This document shows positions 11,098 through 20,661 of a stretch of DNA of 51,564 nucleotides, one piece after another; the stretch's first letter is position 1, and every line of letters starts with the position of its first letter. The notes under the pieces are model-generated. The model ran no database searches. It was not told the DNA's origin and saw only the letters and a list, made by a program, of their open reading frames with translations. The position numbers were made by a program, and so were the translations under genes. This DNA comes from Poteriospumella lacustris (lineage: Eukaryota > Sar > Chrysophyceae > Chromulinales > Dinobryaceae), in contig SMOI01000232.1 of NCBI GenBank assembly GCA_008000375.1, forward strand, positions 1 to 51,564. Direction: 5' to 3'.

Positions 11098-11430
11098 ATG
11101 AATATGGAAGTCTCTGTGAGTGACAAGAAGAAGTTTCTCTTCGTCTGTTGCGACGACGACAGTTTCGTTCGCAACGAAGTGTACGTTCCTTCCCCGCGCC
11201 ACGACGAGGCAGCTATCATTTCTGCCTCTCGTTCCGACTCAAACAGCTCCTTCGGATCCATTGGATCTGCAGCCAGTAGCATAAGCCCGAGTAGTCGCCC
11301 GCGTGCTCGAAGTCCCAGCGATCGTCAGGTGATTTCCAATCCCGCGCACTACATGTGGAAGCGACTTCGTCCTTCATCGTTTTCACTGCCTTCGAATGGC
11401 TCCCTGTTGTCCGCAAGCAACGATTCATGA
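11098..11430 (+). CDS. Small Ser-rich protein, paralog B of a tandem pair (function unknown)
   Basis: Single exon. ATG 11098 gives 110 residues and aligns best with paralog A; an in-frame ATG at 11026 would add 24 residues and ATG 11104 would remove two. Shared with paralog A, in order: KKKFLxVCCDxDS, an (M/V)(F/Y)VPS element, SRSDSNSS, a Ser-rich stretch, RSPSDRxxISxPAxY and a basic LR pair. Identity is confined to these blocks, so the copies are not recent. No domain is recognised. Same strand and same orientation as paralog A, 1.06 kb downstream, which indicates separate transcription units rather than one message. Confidence 0.75.
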   Translation: MNMEVSVSDKKKFLFVCCDDDSFVRNEVYVPSPRHDEAAIISASRSDSNSSFGSIGSAASSISPSSRPRARSPSDRQVISNPAHYMWKRLRPSSFSLPSNGSLLSASNDS

Positions 11431-11976
11431 GATTAGCCGACCAAATCAAGTTTATTTCCTTTGTCTGCATGCGGGCTCGATTCGAGCTTCGAACATTGAT
11501 TTCTCTGTTTACTTCGTCCGTTCACGTTATTCACAATACGTTGTATGTTGTACTTTGTTTTGATCAGCATGCTCTTTGCTCGTTGATCGCCTTTTGATTT
11601 TTCTTTTTGATCTTGGGGGCGGCGGAATGGTCGCCTTCTCGTGTCTGATGTGGGCAGCGACCGTTGATAGTGTCGAGCTGCCTGTAACGCTCATCTCTCA
11701 AGCCATTTGAGACAAAAAAGGTTTCCCGTTGGACTTTTCCATGAGTTTCACACAGTTCTCGCATCCCATTTTTAGATTTCCTGTCAATTGGAACAGACAC
11801 GCAAACGGCAAGGCTCAAGGTTGGTCACATTCAGGGTTAGGAGGGAGTGGAGCATGGCCATCTCGCCGAGAATACAGTTCGTGAATCCTACACAGAGGGA
11901 ATCCTGCACAAGTGGTATCCTACACAGAGGAACCTACTGCTGGTTCATCCACACCACTGTAGCTCGACCGAGAAAG
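11431..11976. other. Intergenic, convergent 3' regions
   Basis: About 546 bp between the stop of paralog B (+) and the stop of the 2OG oxygenase (-). It is AT-richer than the genes. Short open frames are not supported. No terminator, repeat or RNA gene is visible. Confidence 0.45.
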
Positions 11977-13574
11977 CTACGCTGTCTTCCCCGCGATGGT
12001 ATCGGAGTCCTTCAAGCCGTCTTCACCTGTGTCGTTGTTAGTCTGCTTGCCTTTGCGGCATTTCAATGTCGAGAGCATTTCGGCTTCGAAGCGCTTTGGC
12101 GCAAGCAAAAGGAGACAGCGGAAGTAAGTGCGCTCTTCAGGCTGCGACTCGTTCCCTGTGTACTCGCAGCCCTCTTTGTGCTCGTCGAGCTTGAAGGCGT
12201 CCAACACCGGTCCACCTCCCAGTCTGTTGAGGGACGTGTGCAACTCATAGACACTGTTCTTGTTTCTGTCTCGACAGTAGGTGCTTCGGTGGGTACGGCC
12301 AATGAACGCTTCGCCCTCGCGCGACACCATCGACAAGTCCAGTTCGTCCATTCTCTCGAGGATTTCCTTCGACTTCAACGATTCTCTTTTGGGCGGTTCT
12401 CCCTCATCTTCTTCCTCGTCTTCTTCCTCGTCTTCTTCCTCGTCTTCTCCCTCATACTCATTCAAAGGGTCCCGTTCGTTGGAGTCAAAGTTTCGGAGGA
12501 ACGTGATTCTCTCCAGCACCAAGAACATCGCCAGCTTCGACGAAGGCACAGCCAAGAAGGTTCGGGTCATCAGCGTGTCTTTGCCTTTCAGATGGTCAAA
12601 CGACAAGTTCTCCACCGTGTACTTGTGGTCGAGAGGGATGGAGGCCCATTTCGGAACTGCGTCGTGTTCCGACCAACGCTCGACCAGCGCATCAGCGCGC
12701 TCAACTGGGGGAGGGCTACAGCTCGCGAGGAAGGCAGTCCTGCGATGATGCTCATGGACAACTTGCGCTTCTTGCCCGCCACATTGTCGCTCGCCGTCGC
12801 TCGCCATGAGAGATTGAAGGCGAGAACGCACCGTCTACCACGCGTGACTCCCTTCAGTTCGTGCTCGCAGTCGGCGTAAAACATGACTTCCTGGAAGGCC
12901 GCGCTTGCACTTTGCGTTGACGTGTCTACGACCACCTCCTGACCAAGATGTCGGATGTGAAGCTGTCCGTCTTCGTGGCCGTCCTCCACCGGAATCTGCA
13001 GCAAATACGTCCCGAACATACCCGGCTCTTTTTCTGTGTCGCGGTGAGACAAGAAGTGCCCCCCTTCTTCGTACAGCAGCATTTTGTATAACGTTGCATG
13101 GACGTCCATGGTGTATGTGTCCAGCCCCAATTTGCTTCTCAGCGACGTAAGAACCATTGTCTGCACGGTCCGTTGGAAAAAGGAGGGTTGGGACTCAGAC
13201 CACACGTTTCTTCCGTCGACTTGCCAAGCGTCTCGGACGGTCTGGTCCATCAAGGTTTGTTGCCCAAAGCCAAACGGTGCCTGCTGAGCGTGAGCTTTGA
13301 GGAGTAGCATATCTTCTTTCGAAATAGGAATAGGGATGTCTCGGTCGATCCCGGCGACTCGGATGGAGGAAAGAGGACAGGCACGTTCATGTAGAAGCCA
13401 TTCAGAGGATGCAAACTTCGTCGTTCGACTATTGCGCGATAAATTGCAGATCTGAAGCAGTCCATTCTCCAACGTATCTTTGGTTTCCATCGCATCGATA
13501 GCGTTTGCAACGTCTTGGTTTGGCATTGTCGAGCAGGATGCAGGTTGAGCGGGAGAAGAGTCGGAGTCACTCAT
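11977..13574 (-). CDS. 2-oxoglutarate/Fe(II)-dependent oxygenase (prolyl-4-hydroxylase-like fold)
   Basis: Non-heme iron oxygenase that would couple 2-oxoglutarate decarboxylation to hydroxylation or demethylation of an unknown substrate. Exon 1 13574-12763 and exon 2 12715-11977 give 516 residues. The catalytic core is clear: His177-x-Asp179 in 'HFLSHRDTEK', the distal His238 in 'DCEHEL', and an Arg cluster at 245-248 for 2-oxoglutarate. Before it lies the usual LYKMLLYEEGG strand. The second exon contains a VERWSEHDAVPKW / LSFDHLKGKD segment, then an acidic EEED repeat (about 12407-12460), then a LGGGPV...EYTGNE motif seen in long members of this family. The 47 bp intron fits the phase but has an atypical GTTGTC donor; an alternative 83 bp intron (12700-12782) also fits, so residues near 270 are uncertain. 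Confidence 0.85.
12407..12462 (-). repeat. Low-complexity acidic-codon repeat inside the 2OG oxygenase gene
   Basis: Near-perfect copies of a 12-bp CTTCTTCCTCGT-like unit on the plus strand encode an EDEEEDEEEDEE stretch on the minus strand. It is a likely length-variable acidic linker between the oxygenase core and the C-terminal part. Confidence 0.8.
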
Positions 13575-14564
13575 TCAGAAAGCTGATTAGTTCACTTGAA
13601 GTACTGGTTAATCGCAGGCTTTGCAAAAGTATACTGGTGAAGTCCTTTGCATTGTGAAAGGAAGGCGCGGCGAGGCCTGTCAAAACAGTGATGGATGAGG
13701 AGGGGGGGGGGCTTGAAAACTTGAAAACGTCGGAGAGGGGAGCGCGGCACTGTGTCGCCACCACAGGTGGTCTGGGTCTGGGGAAGGTGGTGTGTCAGAG
13801 CGTTGTCCCTTTGGCGCCACTTACAGCGAAGAGACCGTCGAACCTTTCCACGGCCATACGATACGATGTAGAAAATTGATCCACACCATCATATTGACAC
13901 GACTCACTCAGTAAAGCAAGATATATACGTTGAAATGTGACTTTCAGCCCATTCATTCAATCGGTCAGAGCTTGACTAGCCCATTCTTTCTGGAGTGTCT
14001 CCAAGCCTAACCGGAGCTGCCCCCTTCTGACGCGGCAAACAGGTTTACCAACTGTGCCATGCGCTGTGTGGTACACCGCCTTCGCCAGCCGCATTGAGAG
14101 CTGCCCTGCAGCGTCCGACCAAGTCATTGCGGCTGACGGCTCACGGCACTCGAGTCCGTCGTTCTATTCTGCGCTTACTGTGCTCTCCATCCGCCGAACC
14201 GCCAGCGACACTGCGTGTGACGATGTCTGTTGTGCCCCTCTGACCGCGCCACTGTCCATCTGCGTTAGACAGTTCCCGCACAGACACCACGCACCAGTCG
14301 CATCAGGTCCGACACCGAGCCATTCTGTCCGCAAGTCTGCTACACCGAGTCGTTCTGTCCGCAAGTCTCCTACACCGAGTCGGTCTGTCCGCAAGTCTCC
14401 TACACCGAGTCGTTCTGTCCGCAAGTCTCTTACACCGAGTCGCACATCGCGGTATCGTTTCGTTGGCGGCGTCCCGCCGCAGTTTACACTTTTGATTTCC
14501 TCTGTTCCCGCTGTTAGCCAGCTATGTTCTCCCACCCGTCGTCAGCCGCGCGCAGCAGCAGCGT
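13575..14564. other. Intergenic region between 2OG oxygenase start and NUP85 stop
   Basis: About 990 bp. It holds the 5' region of the oxygenase gene (-), a G10 run at 13702-13711, and a 30-bp tandem repeat (14311-14442). A long plus-strand open frame (14054-14833) crosses the repeat but runs into NUP85 coding sequence antisense, so I do not call it a gene. Confidence 0.5.
14311..14442. repeat. 30-bp tandem repeat, 4.4 copies
   Basis: Unit TACACCGAGTCGTTCTGTCC + GCAAGTCTCC, copies at 14311-14340, 14341-14370, 14371-14400, 14401-14430 and a partial one to 14442, with a few substitutions per copy. Because 30 is a multiple of three the array keeps frames open on both strands (TPSRSVRKSP on plus, GVGDLRTERL on minus). 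Confidence 0.92.
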
Positions 14565-17243
14565 TTACGTCGAGGCGAGGTGCAGTTGCTTGTACTTCGA
14601 CACATTGCGCTCTTCCGCCACCGGTGCCGCCTCGCGGTACCGCGAGCGCGACTGCAGCTGGTTCTGCGCGTCCGCATGCGAGGCGGACACGAAAATGCCC
14701 TCAACACGCGCGTGGAGCTCGTGGAGCATCGGCAGAGCGCGATCACTGGCGGCGGTCGAGGGTACCGACGGAGACAGTACCGAGCGGAACGCGCTGCTCA
14801 AGCGACAAAGGCGAAGGGCCTGCCGCAGGGTGAGCGCGCCCTGGCACCAGCCCCGCGGCAGGACGGCGTCCACGGCCTCGCCACCAGCGACGCGCTCTTC
14901 CAGCCGCTGCAAAAAGGCGACGCTCAGACTCTGCTGCGTCTCATGGTGCGCAGTGGCCGCGTGAAGCGCCGCCGCCAGTTCGACGCAATGCAGCGCGACG
15001 CCTGAGCACTCGTCGGCGTCTCCACCGGCGGAAGTCGACTCATCGTCAGCGTCGCTGGAGTCGTCGGCGTCCATCGCCGTGGCGGACTGAGCCACCTTGG
15101 GCCGCAGCAGCCACGCAACCGACGCGGCCGAGTCGGCAGCCTCGCGCAGAGGAACAGAGCTGCACGCGACGGCCACATCGCCCGCCTTGCGCTGGTCCAC
15201 GAAGCTCAGCAGAGCACGAAGAAGACGGCAGTAGCCGTCCAGCGCGGCGAGCTCGCGCCGCGCCCCGCTAGACGCTGCATCATCTGCGGCCGCGGTCAGA
15301 GGGCGCAGCACAGCGTCGGCGACGGCCTGCGCTTCGCCGAGGGCGAGCAGCATCGTCGCCAAGTCCGCGGCGGACTGCGCACCGGCAGCCTTCGCCGGGA
15401 GCCACGCCAGATCCTCGAGGCGGAGCGACACCGCCGGCAACTTCAGCGCAAGCGCAAGCGCCGTGGTGACGGCGTCGCAGCGCCGCAGAGCCGTGGCGAG
15501 GTCGCCGAGTGTGGCCGCGAGCAGTCGCCGCAGACTCACGAAGCGGCCGGCCTCCGCCAACCACCGCGCACTTTGCGCGACCCGCCCGCCCGTTGCGGCG
15601 CATTCGGCACCCACACGAGCAGCCTGGGCACGGCGCCGTTGGTGGCGCTCTGCGAATGTCTGCGTTACACTGCCAGCGGCTCTCCGCGTCGCCAGCTGCG
15701 ACGGACGAAGAAGCGCTGCCGCACGCAGCGCCAGCAAATCGGCGGCCGCCGCGTCGCGGCCGAGCGCGCGTAAGACGTCGACGGCTTCTTCGAGTTCGGC
15801 ATCGCAGCGGTAGTGGCGCGCGACAAGCAGAGCGTCAATAAGGGGCGCAGCGAGCGCGTCTGGTAGGTGGCGCAGGTAGAAGACGCAGAGCTTGGCGCCG
15901 GCGGCGACGCCTGGCTGCACAAGCGCTTGCGCCGTCTGCACGCACAGCTCCTGCGCGAAGGAGAGGCCATCGTCGTGGTGCGGAAGCGGCGCGGTGAGCT
16001 CAGGATGCGTCTGCGAGGCACTCAGCAGCAGACACAAGTGCGTCAGCGCCTGCAGCAGCGACGCTGCGCAAACGGCTGGCAGCGTCTCGCGCGCCTGTCT
16101 CTGCAGCGCGTACAGCCGCGTCAGCACGAAAGTGATGCGGCCGCTTAGGGCTGCCTTGGTCAGCTCTAGCGCCTCCAGCGCCTCCGACGAGCCACCGGCA
16201 TCGACTGCTGCTGCCGCGACGAGATCAGCGACGTTGTGGCGCGACAGCCCCGGCGGGTGGCAGTACAGGAGCTGCGCCAGCGATAGCACGCGCCAATCAC
16301 CGCGCGCTTCGTGTTGCAAAGCTGTGCGCTCTCCTTGCAAAACGCGAAGCGCCTGGCCCAGCGATGGGTTGCGTAGAAGCAGCGGACTCTGCGTGCGCTG
16401 CAAATTCTGGGCGCGCTCGGCGAACGCCAGCAGATCAACGCCAATCTGCTGCGCCGAGGCCGTCTCCAGACGGTGCAAGGCGGTTTCATATGTTTTCAAG
16501 TCCAGCTCAGACGAAAACGCGTCCGGGCGGGACAGGTCGCGAAGCAGGACAGCGAAAGGGTGTGCGTCGAACAGCGCCAGCAGCTCTTCGCACTGCGCTC
16601 GGGTGATCCCGCCGAGGATGCCCGTCATCGCTCGCTCGGCGGCCGAACCAGGCTCTACAGAAAGCGCCGCGGCGATTTCACTGTGTCTCGCGAGCAAGTC
16701 TCGCGCGGAGGCGAGCTGGCCGCGCATGACCAACGCCGTGACACAGTCCCAGAAGCCCTCCGAGCGCTCCGGTTTGCTCGCGTTCGCCGATGGGAGCCGA
16801 ACTGGCGCCGCAACAGTCTACGAACCTACGTGTTAATGACAGGCCAACGGGAAGGGAATTCACTGGAGTACCTGAAGATAGCCAGCGAACTGAACCGACA
16901 GCGTTCGAGGCGATGCGAATGAAATGGCCTCCAACAGCTGCCACTTATCAAGCGTGCTCCACAGTTCATCGTGAAGGTTCGACAACCGATCGATCTCGGG
17001 GTCAATAACAAGACTTCCAACCACTTGACCCTCAAAGTTCTCGCCGTAGAAGTTAACTACTGCACCCACTTCGTCGAGGAGCTCACGAAATATGGCTCGA
17101 TGCTGCCGGCTCTGCTCCAGCGCAGTAAAACGGTCACAGTCAGCCCCATCAGATGAAAGGGCGACAAAAGATCGCGTTATTTGCTGATAAAAGGCTAGAG
17201 AAACGCGATTGCGGAACTCGAACTCAATAGTGCTGCCGGCCAT
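14565..17243 (-). CDS. NUP85: Nucleoporin NUP85 (Y-complex scaffold subunit)
   Basis: Alpha-helical scaffold protein of the nuclear pore Y-complex (Nup107-160/Nup84 complex), where it pairs with Seh1. Two exons, 17243-16872 and 16817-14565, with a 54 bp GT-AG intron at phase 0; 874 residues. Diagnostic are the FWDCVTALVMRGQLASARDLL helix pair just after the intron, the following HPFAVLL helix and the DWRVLSLAQLLYCHP segment, which match the Nup85 helical-stack pattern, followed by all-helical sequence to near the end. The C-terminal 100 residues are polar and charged, with a DADDSSDADDES acidic insertion at about 15010-15070. The N-terminal exon starts at ATG 17243 (MAGSTIEFEF). The assignment rests on remembered family features, not a search. 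Confidence 0.8.
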
Positions 17244-18122
17244 CAGAAAACACGGTGCAGCGGCAAACGACAGTCCACGAAGCGATACGCTGTCTGATCA
17301 AAGGTCAGGTCTGTAGGCGACCAGGTGCGTCAAAAGTCTATAATCTACAGTGTACATTCTAATCCGTGGCCAGTTGAGCAGGTCAGCCATCAACGAGTTT
17401 AGCGAACTCCAAACTGGACTGGACCTTCGTCGCCTCAGCGGAGCAGCGGTCGCTGCAGCCGGTGCTGCACAAATACCCAGAGTCAGTCTGGAATAGTCTG
17501 GAACCACACCCGTTGCTGCTGCCGCCGCCGAGGTACCGGCCGAGGCACTGTACAGCTGTACAGTACACATCTGGCGGGGTCTCATCAGCGTCCTTCCATA
17601 TGCATTAGTATTTCTACTCTGTTGAAGTGCGATGAATGTCCACAACCTGTCCTCCGCACGATAACAAGCCTATGCAGGTCATTTGTACCTGAGTACAGAG
17701 TTATTGCGACTCCTTCTCAACCTCTGCCAGCCTAACAAGCAGCGGCGAAGTGACTTCGTAGGAATGCGTGAATGCTTCAAAATTTATCTTCCAGCTACAC
17801 ATTCGATTTCTACATTCAAATGGTTTGCAGAGCAGTTGCATCTCCGGGGACGCTAGCACACTATCGCTAATGGAGCTGAAAAGGGGGACGCCCCCTCCCA
17901 GCGGCACAGAGTAGATACACTTATGGTATATAAGGCCTCCACTCGTGCCAAAGGCGCGTTCGCTTGTGCATGGTAGAGGCTCAGTAGAAGCGTCAACAAC
18001 ACTGGCCCGAAAAGGCACATCTGAACTCATCGTTTTCGCTGATGCTCGGACGAGTGTGTGGGACAAAGCAGTCGGCGTACCAAAATTAAACGATAAACGA
18101 TCCACATGACTGTGCCAATTGA
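17244..18122. other. Intergenic region between NUP85 start and PEX13 stop
   Basis: About 880 bp. It includes a perfect 16-bp palindrome at 17548-17563. A minus-strand open frame of 201 codons (18306-17701) overlaps the end of PEX13 and runs through most of this gap; it has no recognisable motif and may be chance or an unrecognised exon. Confidence 0.45.
17548..17563. promoter_or_regulatory. 16-bp perfect palindrome CTGTACAGCTGTACAG
   Basis: The sequence equals its own reverse complement over 16 bp, and is followed by GTACA. It lies about 305 bp upstream of the NUP85 start codon. It could be a dimeric transcription-factor site; no direct evidence. Confidence 0.4.
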
Positions 18123-18851
18123 CTAGGCTGTTGTTGAGGGAGACGCAATACCAGCAGTTAGCAATGATCTGCCCTCCCCCCAACGACCTAAATATCCCTT
18201 GATGACATCCTTCACCAGTTTCGACGCTGTCCCCACGATAGCCATACAGGTGACTACAACAATAAAGCGAAATGCTCCAGACTTTTTGCACTTTCTTTGA
18301 AACCATTGTCGCACAGGAGAACGCCGGACCAAAACTTCAAGTTGCCTGAAGGTGTGAACCAACGATTCAAACATTCCCACGAAAACCGAAGAGCTCATCC
18401 CCAACATACTGATAACTTGACCGACGCTCATCACCATATAATTAATGTTTGTCAAAAATGCCATGGGGCCCATCATCAGTGGATTGAAAGCCATGCCCAT
18501 CGGCATACCCATGCCCATACCATAACTAGAGTAACCCAAACCCATGGCTCCCATTCCACCCATATAGCCAGCACCATAACCATTGTAACCGAAATTAGAC
18601 AGATTCCCTCCAAGGGTGTTTTGGTGCGGCTGCAATTGTTGCCGATCCTCAAGAGTCGCCCTCGACGCGACATGCCGAGTGGCCACTTCTGCTTCGTTCT
18701 TCATTTGATGCGGAGACCGACGGGGGACCTCATTTATGTATTGCTTTGGCTGACCAAGCTTCCTCTCTGGACTCAGCAAGCTCGAAGACAAATTTGATTG
18801 CCTTGGGGCGGATAAAGGATTGGTTTTCGTGGGCGGAAAATTGGGCGGCAT
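18123..18851 (-). CDS. PEX13: Peroxin 13 (PEX13), peroxisomal import docking protein without an SH3 domain
   Basis: Peroxisomal membrane protein of the matrix-protein import docking complex (with PEX14, receiving PEX5). The single exon encodes 242 residues. The N-terminal half is Pro/Ser-rich; residues about 88-120 are a Gly/Tyr/Met-rich stretch (GYGAGYMGGMGAMGLGYSSY) typical of PEX13. Next come 'NINYMVMSVGQVISMLGMSS' and 'MFESLVHTFRQLEVLV', matching the conserved helix region, and a membrane segment (FIVVVTCMAIVGTA). The protein stops soon after, without the C-terminal SH3 of animals and fungi, as in plants and many protists. The start ATG 18851 (MPPNFPPTK) is the first in frame. Confidence 0.8.
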   Translation of the reverse strand: MPPNFPPTKTNPLSAPRQSNLSSSLLSPERKLGQPKQYINEVPRRSPHQMKNEAEVATRHVASRATLEDRQQLQPHQNTLGGNLSNFGYNGYGAGYMGGMGAMGLGYSSYGMGMGMPMGMAFNPLMMGPMAFLTNINYMVMSVGQVISMLGMSSSVFVGMFESLVHTFRQLEVLVRRSPVRQWFQRKCKKSGAFRFIVVVTCMAIVGTASKLVKDVIKGYLGRWGEGRSLLTAGIASPSTTA

Positions 18852-19067
18852 TCTTGCGCTAAAGATGTGAAAGGTTCACGGATTCTTGAACGTTTGGATT
18901 CACAGGAAATGATGCGCAGATTTATGACAACTGGCCCCTCACAACGGTTTGCTTGCAGGCTTTAACCTTACTCATGTACTCTTACTCTATGTATTTATGG
19001 ATTTATGGTTCATGATCGGCATCTGGCATCATCATCTGTGTGCGCTGTTGCGCTGTTGCAGCTGAAT

Positions 19068-19095
19068 CTGTCACCTGTCACCTGTCACCTGTCAC
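19068..19095. repeat. (CTGTCAC)4 tandem repeat
   Basis: Four perfect 7-bp units, about 215 bp upstream of the PEX13 start codon. Same unit length and copy number as the array at 9377-9404, but a different sequence. Confidence 0.9.
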
Positions 19096-19549
19096 CTATC
19101 AAGCCAAGCGACAAAGTTGTCGTGACAGACAGTGTCTGGCGCACGCCTGTGCCCTCCACATCTCCAGAGATTGTGTCCCTTCATTCACACCCTTCGCTCT
19201 TTGGACGCGCTTCTCTAGACTTGGGCACAATCACTTTGATTACAAGCTTGCTTTCGTAGTATGTTTTCGTCGGTTGTTTAAAGTGTTGTTGCCTGATCCA
19301 TGGTGTCGCCCAACAACTACTGTTCTTCTAGGTGTTTGGTATCTTGCGCAACTGAGTTGATCCCATTTCTGTTCCCTAATCAAAGTCTTTTGATGTGAAG
19401 TTGCACTACATTTTTCAGATATCTTATGTGTGGAGAACCTTGACTGCATCAAGGACTTGCCCAACAACAAGTTTATACGAAGGGAAACATCTACTTAGCC
19501 AACTTTGTTCAGGAAATGCGAAAACTCATGGTGACACCTCATTCGGTAT

Positions 19550-19590
19550 TAAGTTCCCGCCCCCCCCCCCCCCAAATGGGGAACTAACAT
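19550..19590. repeat. C14 homopolymer inside a short inverted repeat
   Basis: TAAGTTCCCG followed by 14 C residues, then AAATGGGGAACTAA. The arms AGTTCCC/GGGGAACT are complementary, so a G-rich/C-rich hairpin or a G-quadruplex on the minus strand is possible. Homopolymer length may be an assembly artefact. Confidence 0.6.
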
Positions 19591-19806
19591 TGGCGAAGGC
19601 GGCGCGTCGAAGGCGGCGTGTGTCATGCAGGTTAAGCTCCTCCGTGGAAAGAGATTGGGCCTATATCCAGGGGGAGGGGGTGGTGTTTATCCTGTTAGAC
19701 CCAGGAGGGGTTTCTGAATACCTTGGCCCTAACGACGACCGTAATTAATGGAGGGCGTGAGATTTAAATCCGAGTCTACAGTGGGTGGGTACCCAGTGAG
19801 AGACAG

Positions 19807-20661
19807 CTATGCCTCATCCGACGCACCAAACGCGTCATCTTGTGATCCACTAGATAATTCTTCGTCCGGTTCTCCTTCGGATTCGCCATCCGAATCCTCG
19901 TCAGACTCTTCGTCTGCATCGTCCACGTTCCCCTCTTCGTCACCAGCGGCCGCCCCAACAGCTCGGTTGACCTCGTCAGCTTGGTCGCTCCACTCCTTTC
20001 GCTCTTCCTCAGAAAGAGACTTCCAAAGACGACCCAATTCTGTTCCAACTTCAGCAAAAGTCAAATCAGGCTTTTTCTCCTTCAAAACAGGACGAGAGGC
20101 CTTCGAAAACAGCAAAAATCCCGTCATCTTCGAGGGTCGTTTGGACTTCACACTCTTTGATCGCTTCCGTTTCGGTCCGGACGACGAAGATACCTTCCGC
20201 TTTTTCCCAGACGCTTTCTTGGTATTTTCAGGATTCGCCAAGAATTTCACGAGCCGAGCGCACAGAGTATCGCGATCGCCACCTTTCTCCAGACCGAACA
20301 GATCGAGGGCACTCTTCAGCAATGAAACCGTCCACACCTTCTTCTTCTCAATCAACTTTGCTGTCTTTTCCCCAATGTCGATTTCAGAAGGGAATCCACG
20401 AAATGCACGTAGATTCCTTTTTGTTTCCGACTTCTTCCCCGGCGATCCATACATCATCTGATGAAGCCCTTTCACAACATCATCATCGCTTCGCAGTTTC
20501 CCTAACTTTTCAACGAAGAAATCATTTTCTCCAAGAACCAAGCCCTGTCCTTGTGGAACATTGTCAGCAGAGAGTTTGGCAGGCGCAGCTTCCGCTACCG
20601 TGAAAAATGACGTTTGTTTTCGCTCTCGCTTGCCAGAGGTTTCAGCAGACGCTTCACTCAT
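19807..20661 (-). CDS. DEK-like chromatin protein with an HMG box
   Basis: Nuclear DNA-binding protein; single exon, 284 residues from ATG 20661 (the first ATG in the frame, MSEASAE). Residues about 45-145 resemble the DEK N-terminal pseudo-SAP/SAP region: a KLGKLRSDDDVVKGLHQMMYG helix pair, then IEKKKVWTVSLLKSALDLFG and RDTLCARLVKFLANP. A Lys/Arg/Ser-rich linker (150-178) is a probable nuclear signal. Residues about 176-230 form an HMG-box-like unit (MTGFLLFSKASRPVLKEKKP ... LGRLWKSLSEEERKEW). The last 50 residues are highly acidic. The DEK + HMG pairing is inferred from motifs; a histone-chaperone or architectural role is likely. It shares a 453 bp divergent 5' region with the TRIAP1-like gene. 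Confidence 0.78.
   Translation of the reverse strand: MSEASAETSGKRERKQTSFFTVAEAAPAKLSADNVPQGQGLVLGENDFFVEKLGKLRSDDDVVKGLHQMMYGSPGKKSETKRNLRAFRGFPSEIDIGEKTAKLIEKKKVWTVSLLKSALDLFGLEKGGDRDTLCARLVKFLANPENTKKASGKKRKVSSSSGPKRKRSKSVKSKRPSKMTGFLLFSKASRPVLKEKKPDLTFAEVGTELGRLWKSLSEEERKEWSDQADEVNRAVGAAAGDEEGNVDDADEESDEDSDGESEGEPDEELSSGSQDDAFGASDEA

Larger units (their letters stand above)
18852..19806. other. Intergenic region with 7-bp repeat and poly-C tract
   Basis: About 955 bp between the PEX13 start and the stop of the DEK/HMG gene. It contains (CTGTCAC)4 at 19068-19095 and a C14 run at 19560-19573 flanked by TAAGTTCCC and GGGGAACTAA, which could pair as a hairpin. No coding frame is convincing. 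Confidence 0.5.

Noticed and set aside
14054-14833. 259-codon frame spanning the 30-bp repeat
   Set aside because: Second half is antisense to the end of NUP85; the open length is partly an effect of the triplet-length repeat.
18123-18851. Missing SH3 in PEX13 as a truncation or pseudogene
   Set aside because: Many plants and protists lack the SH3; the frame is intact and ends after the membrane segment.
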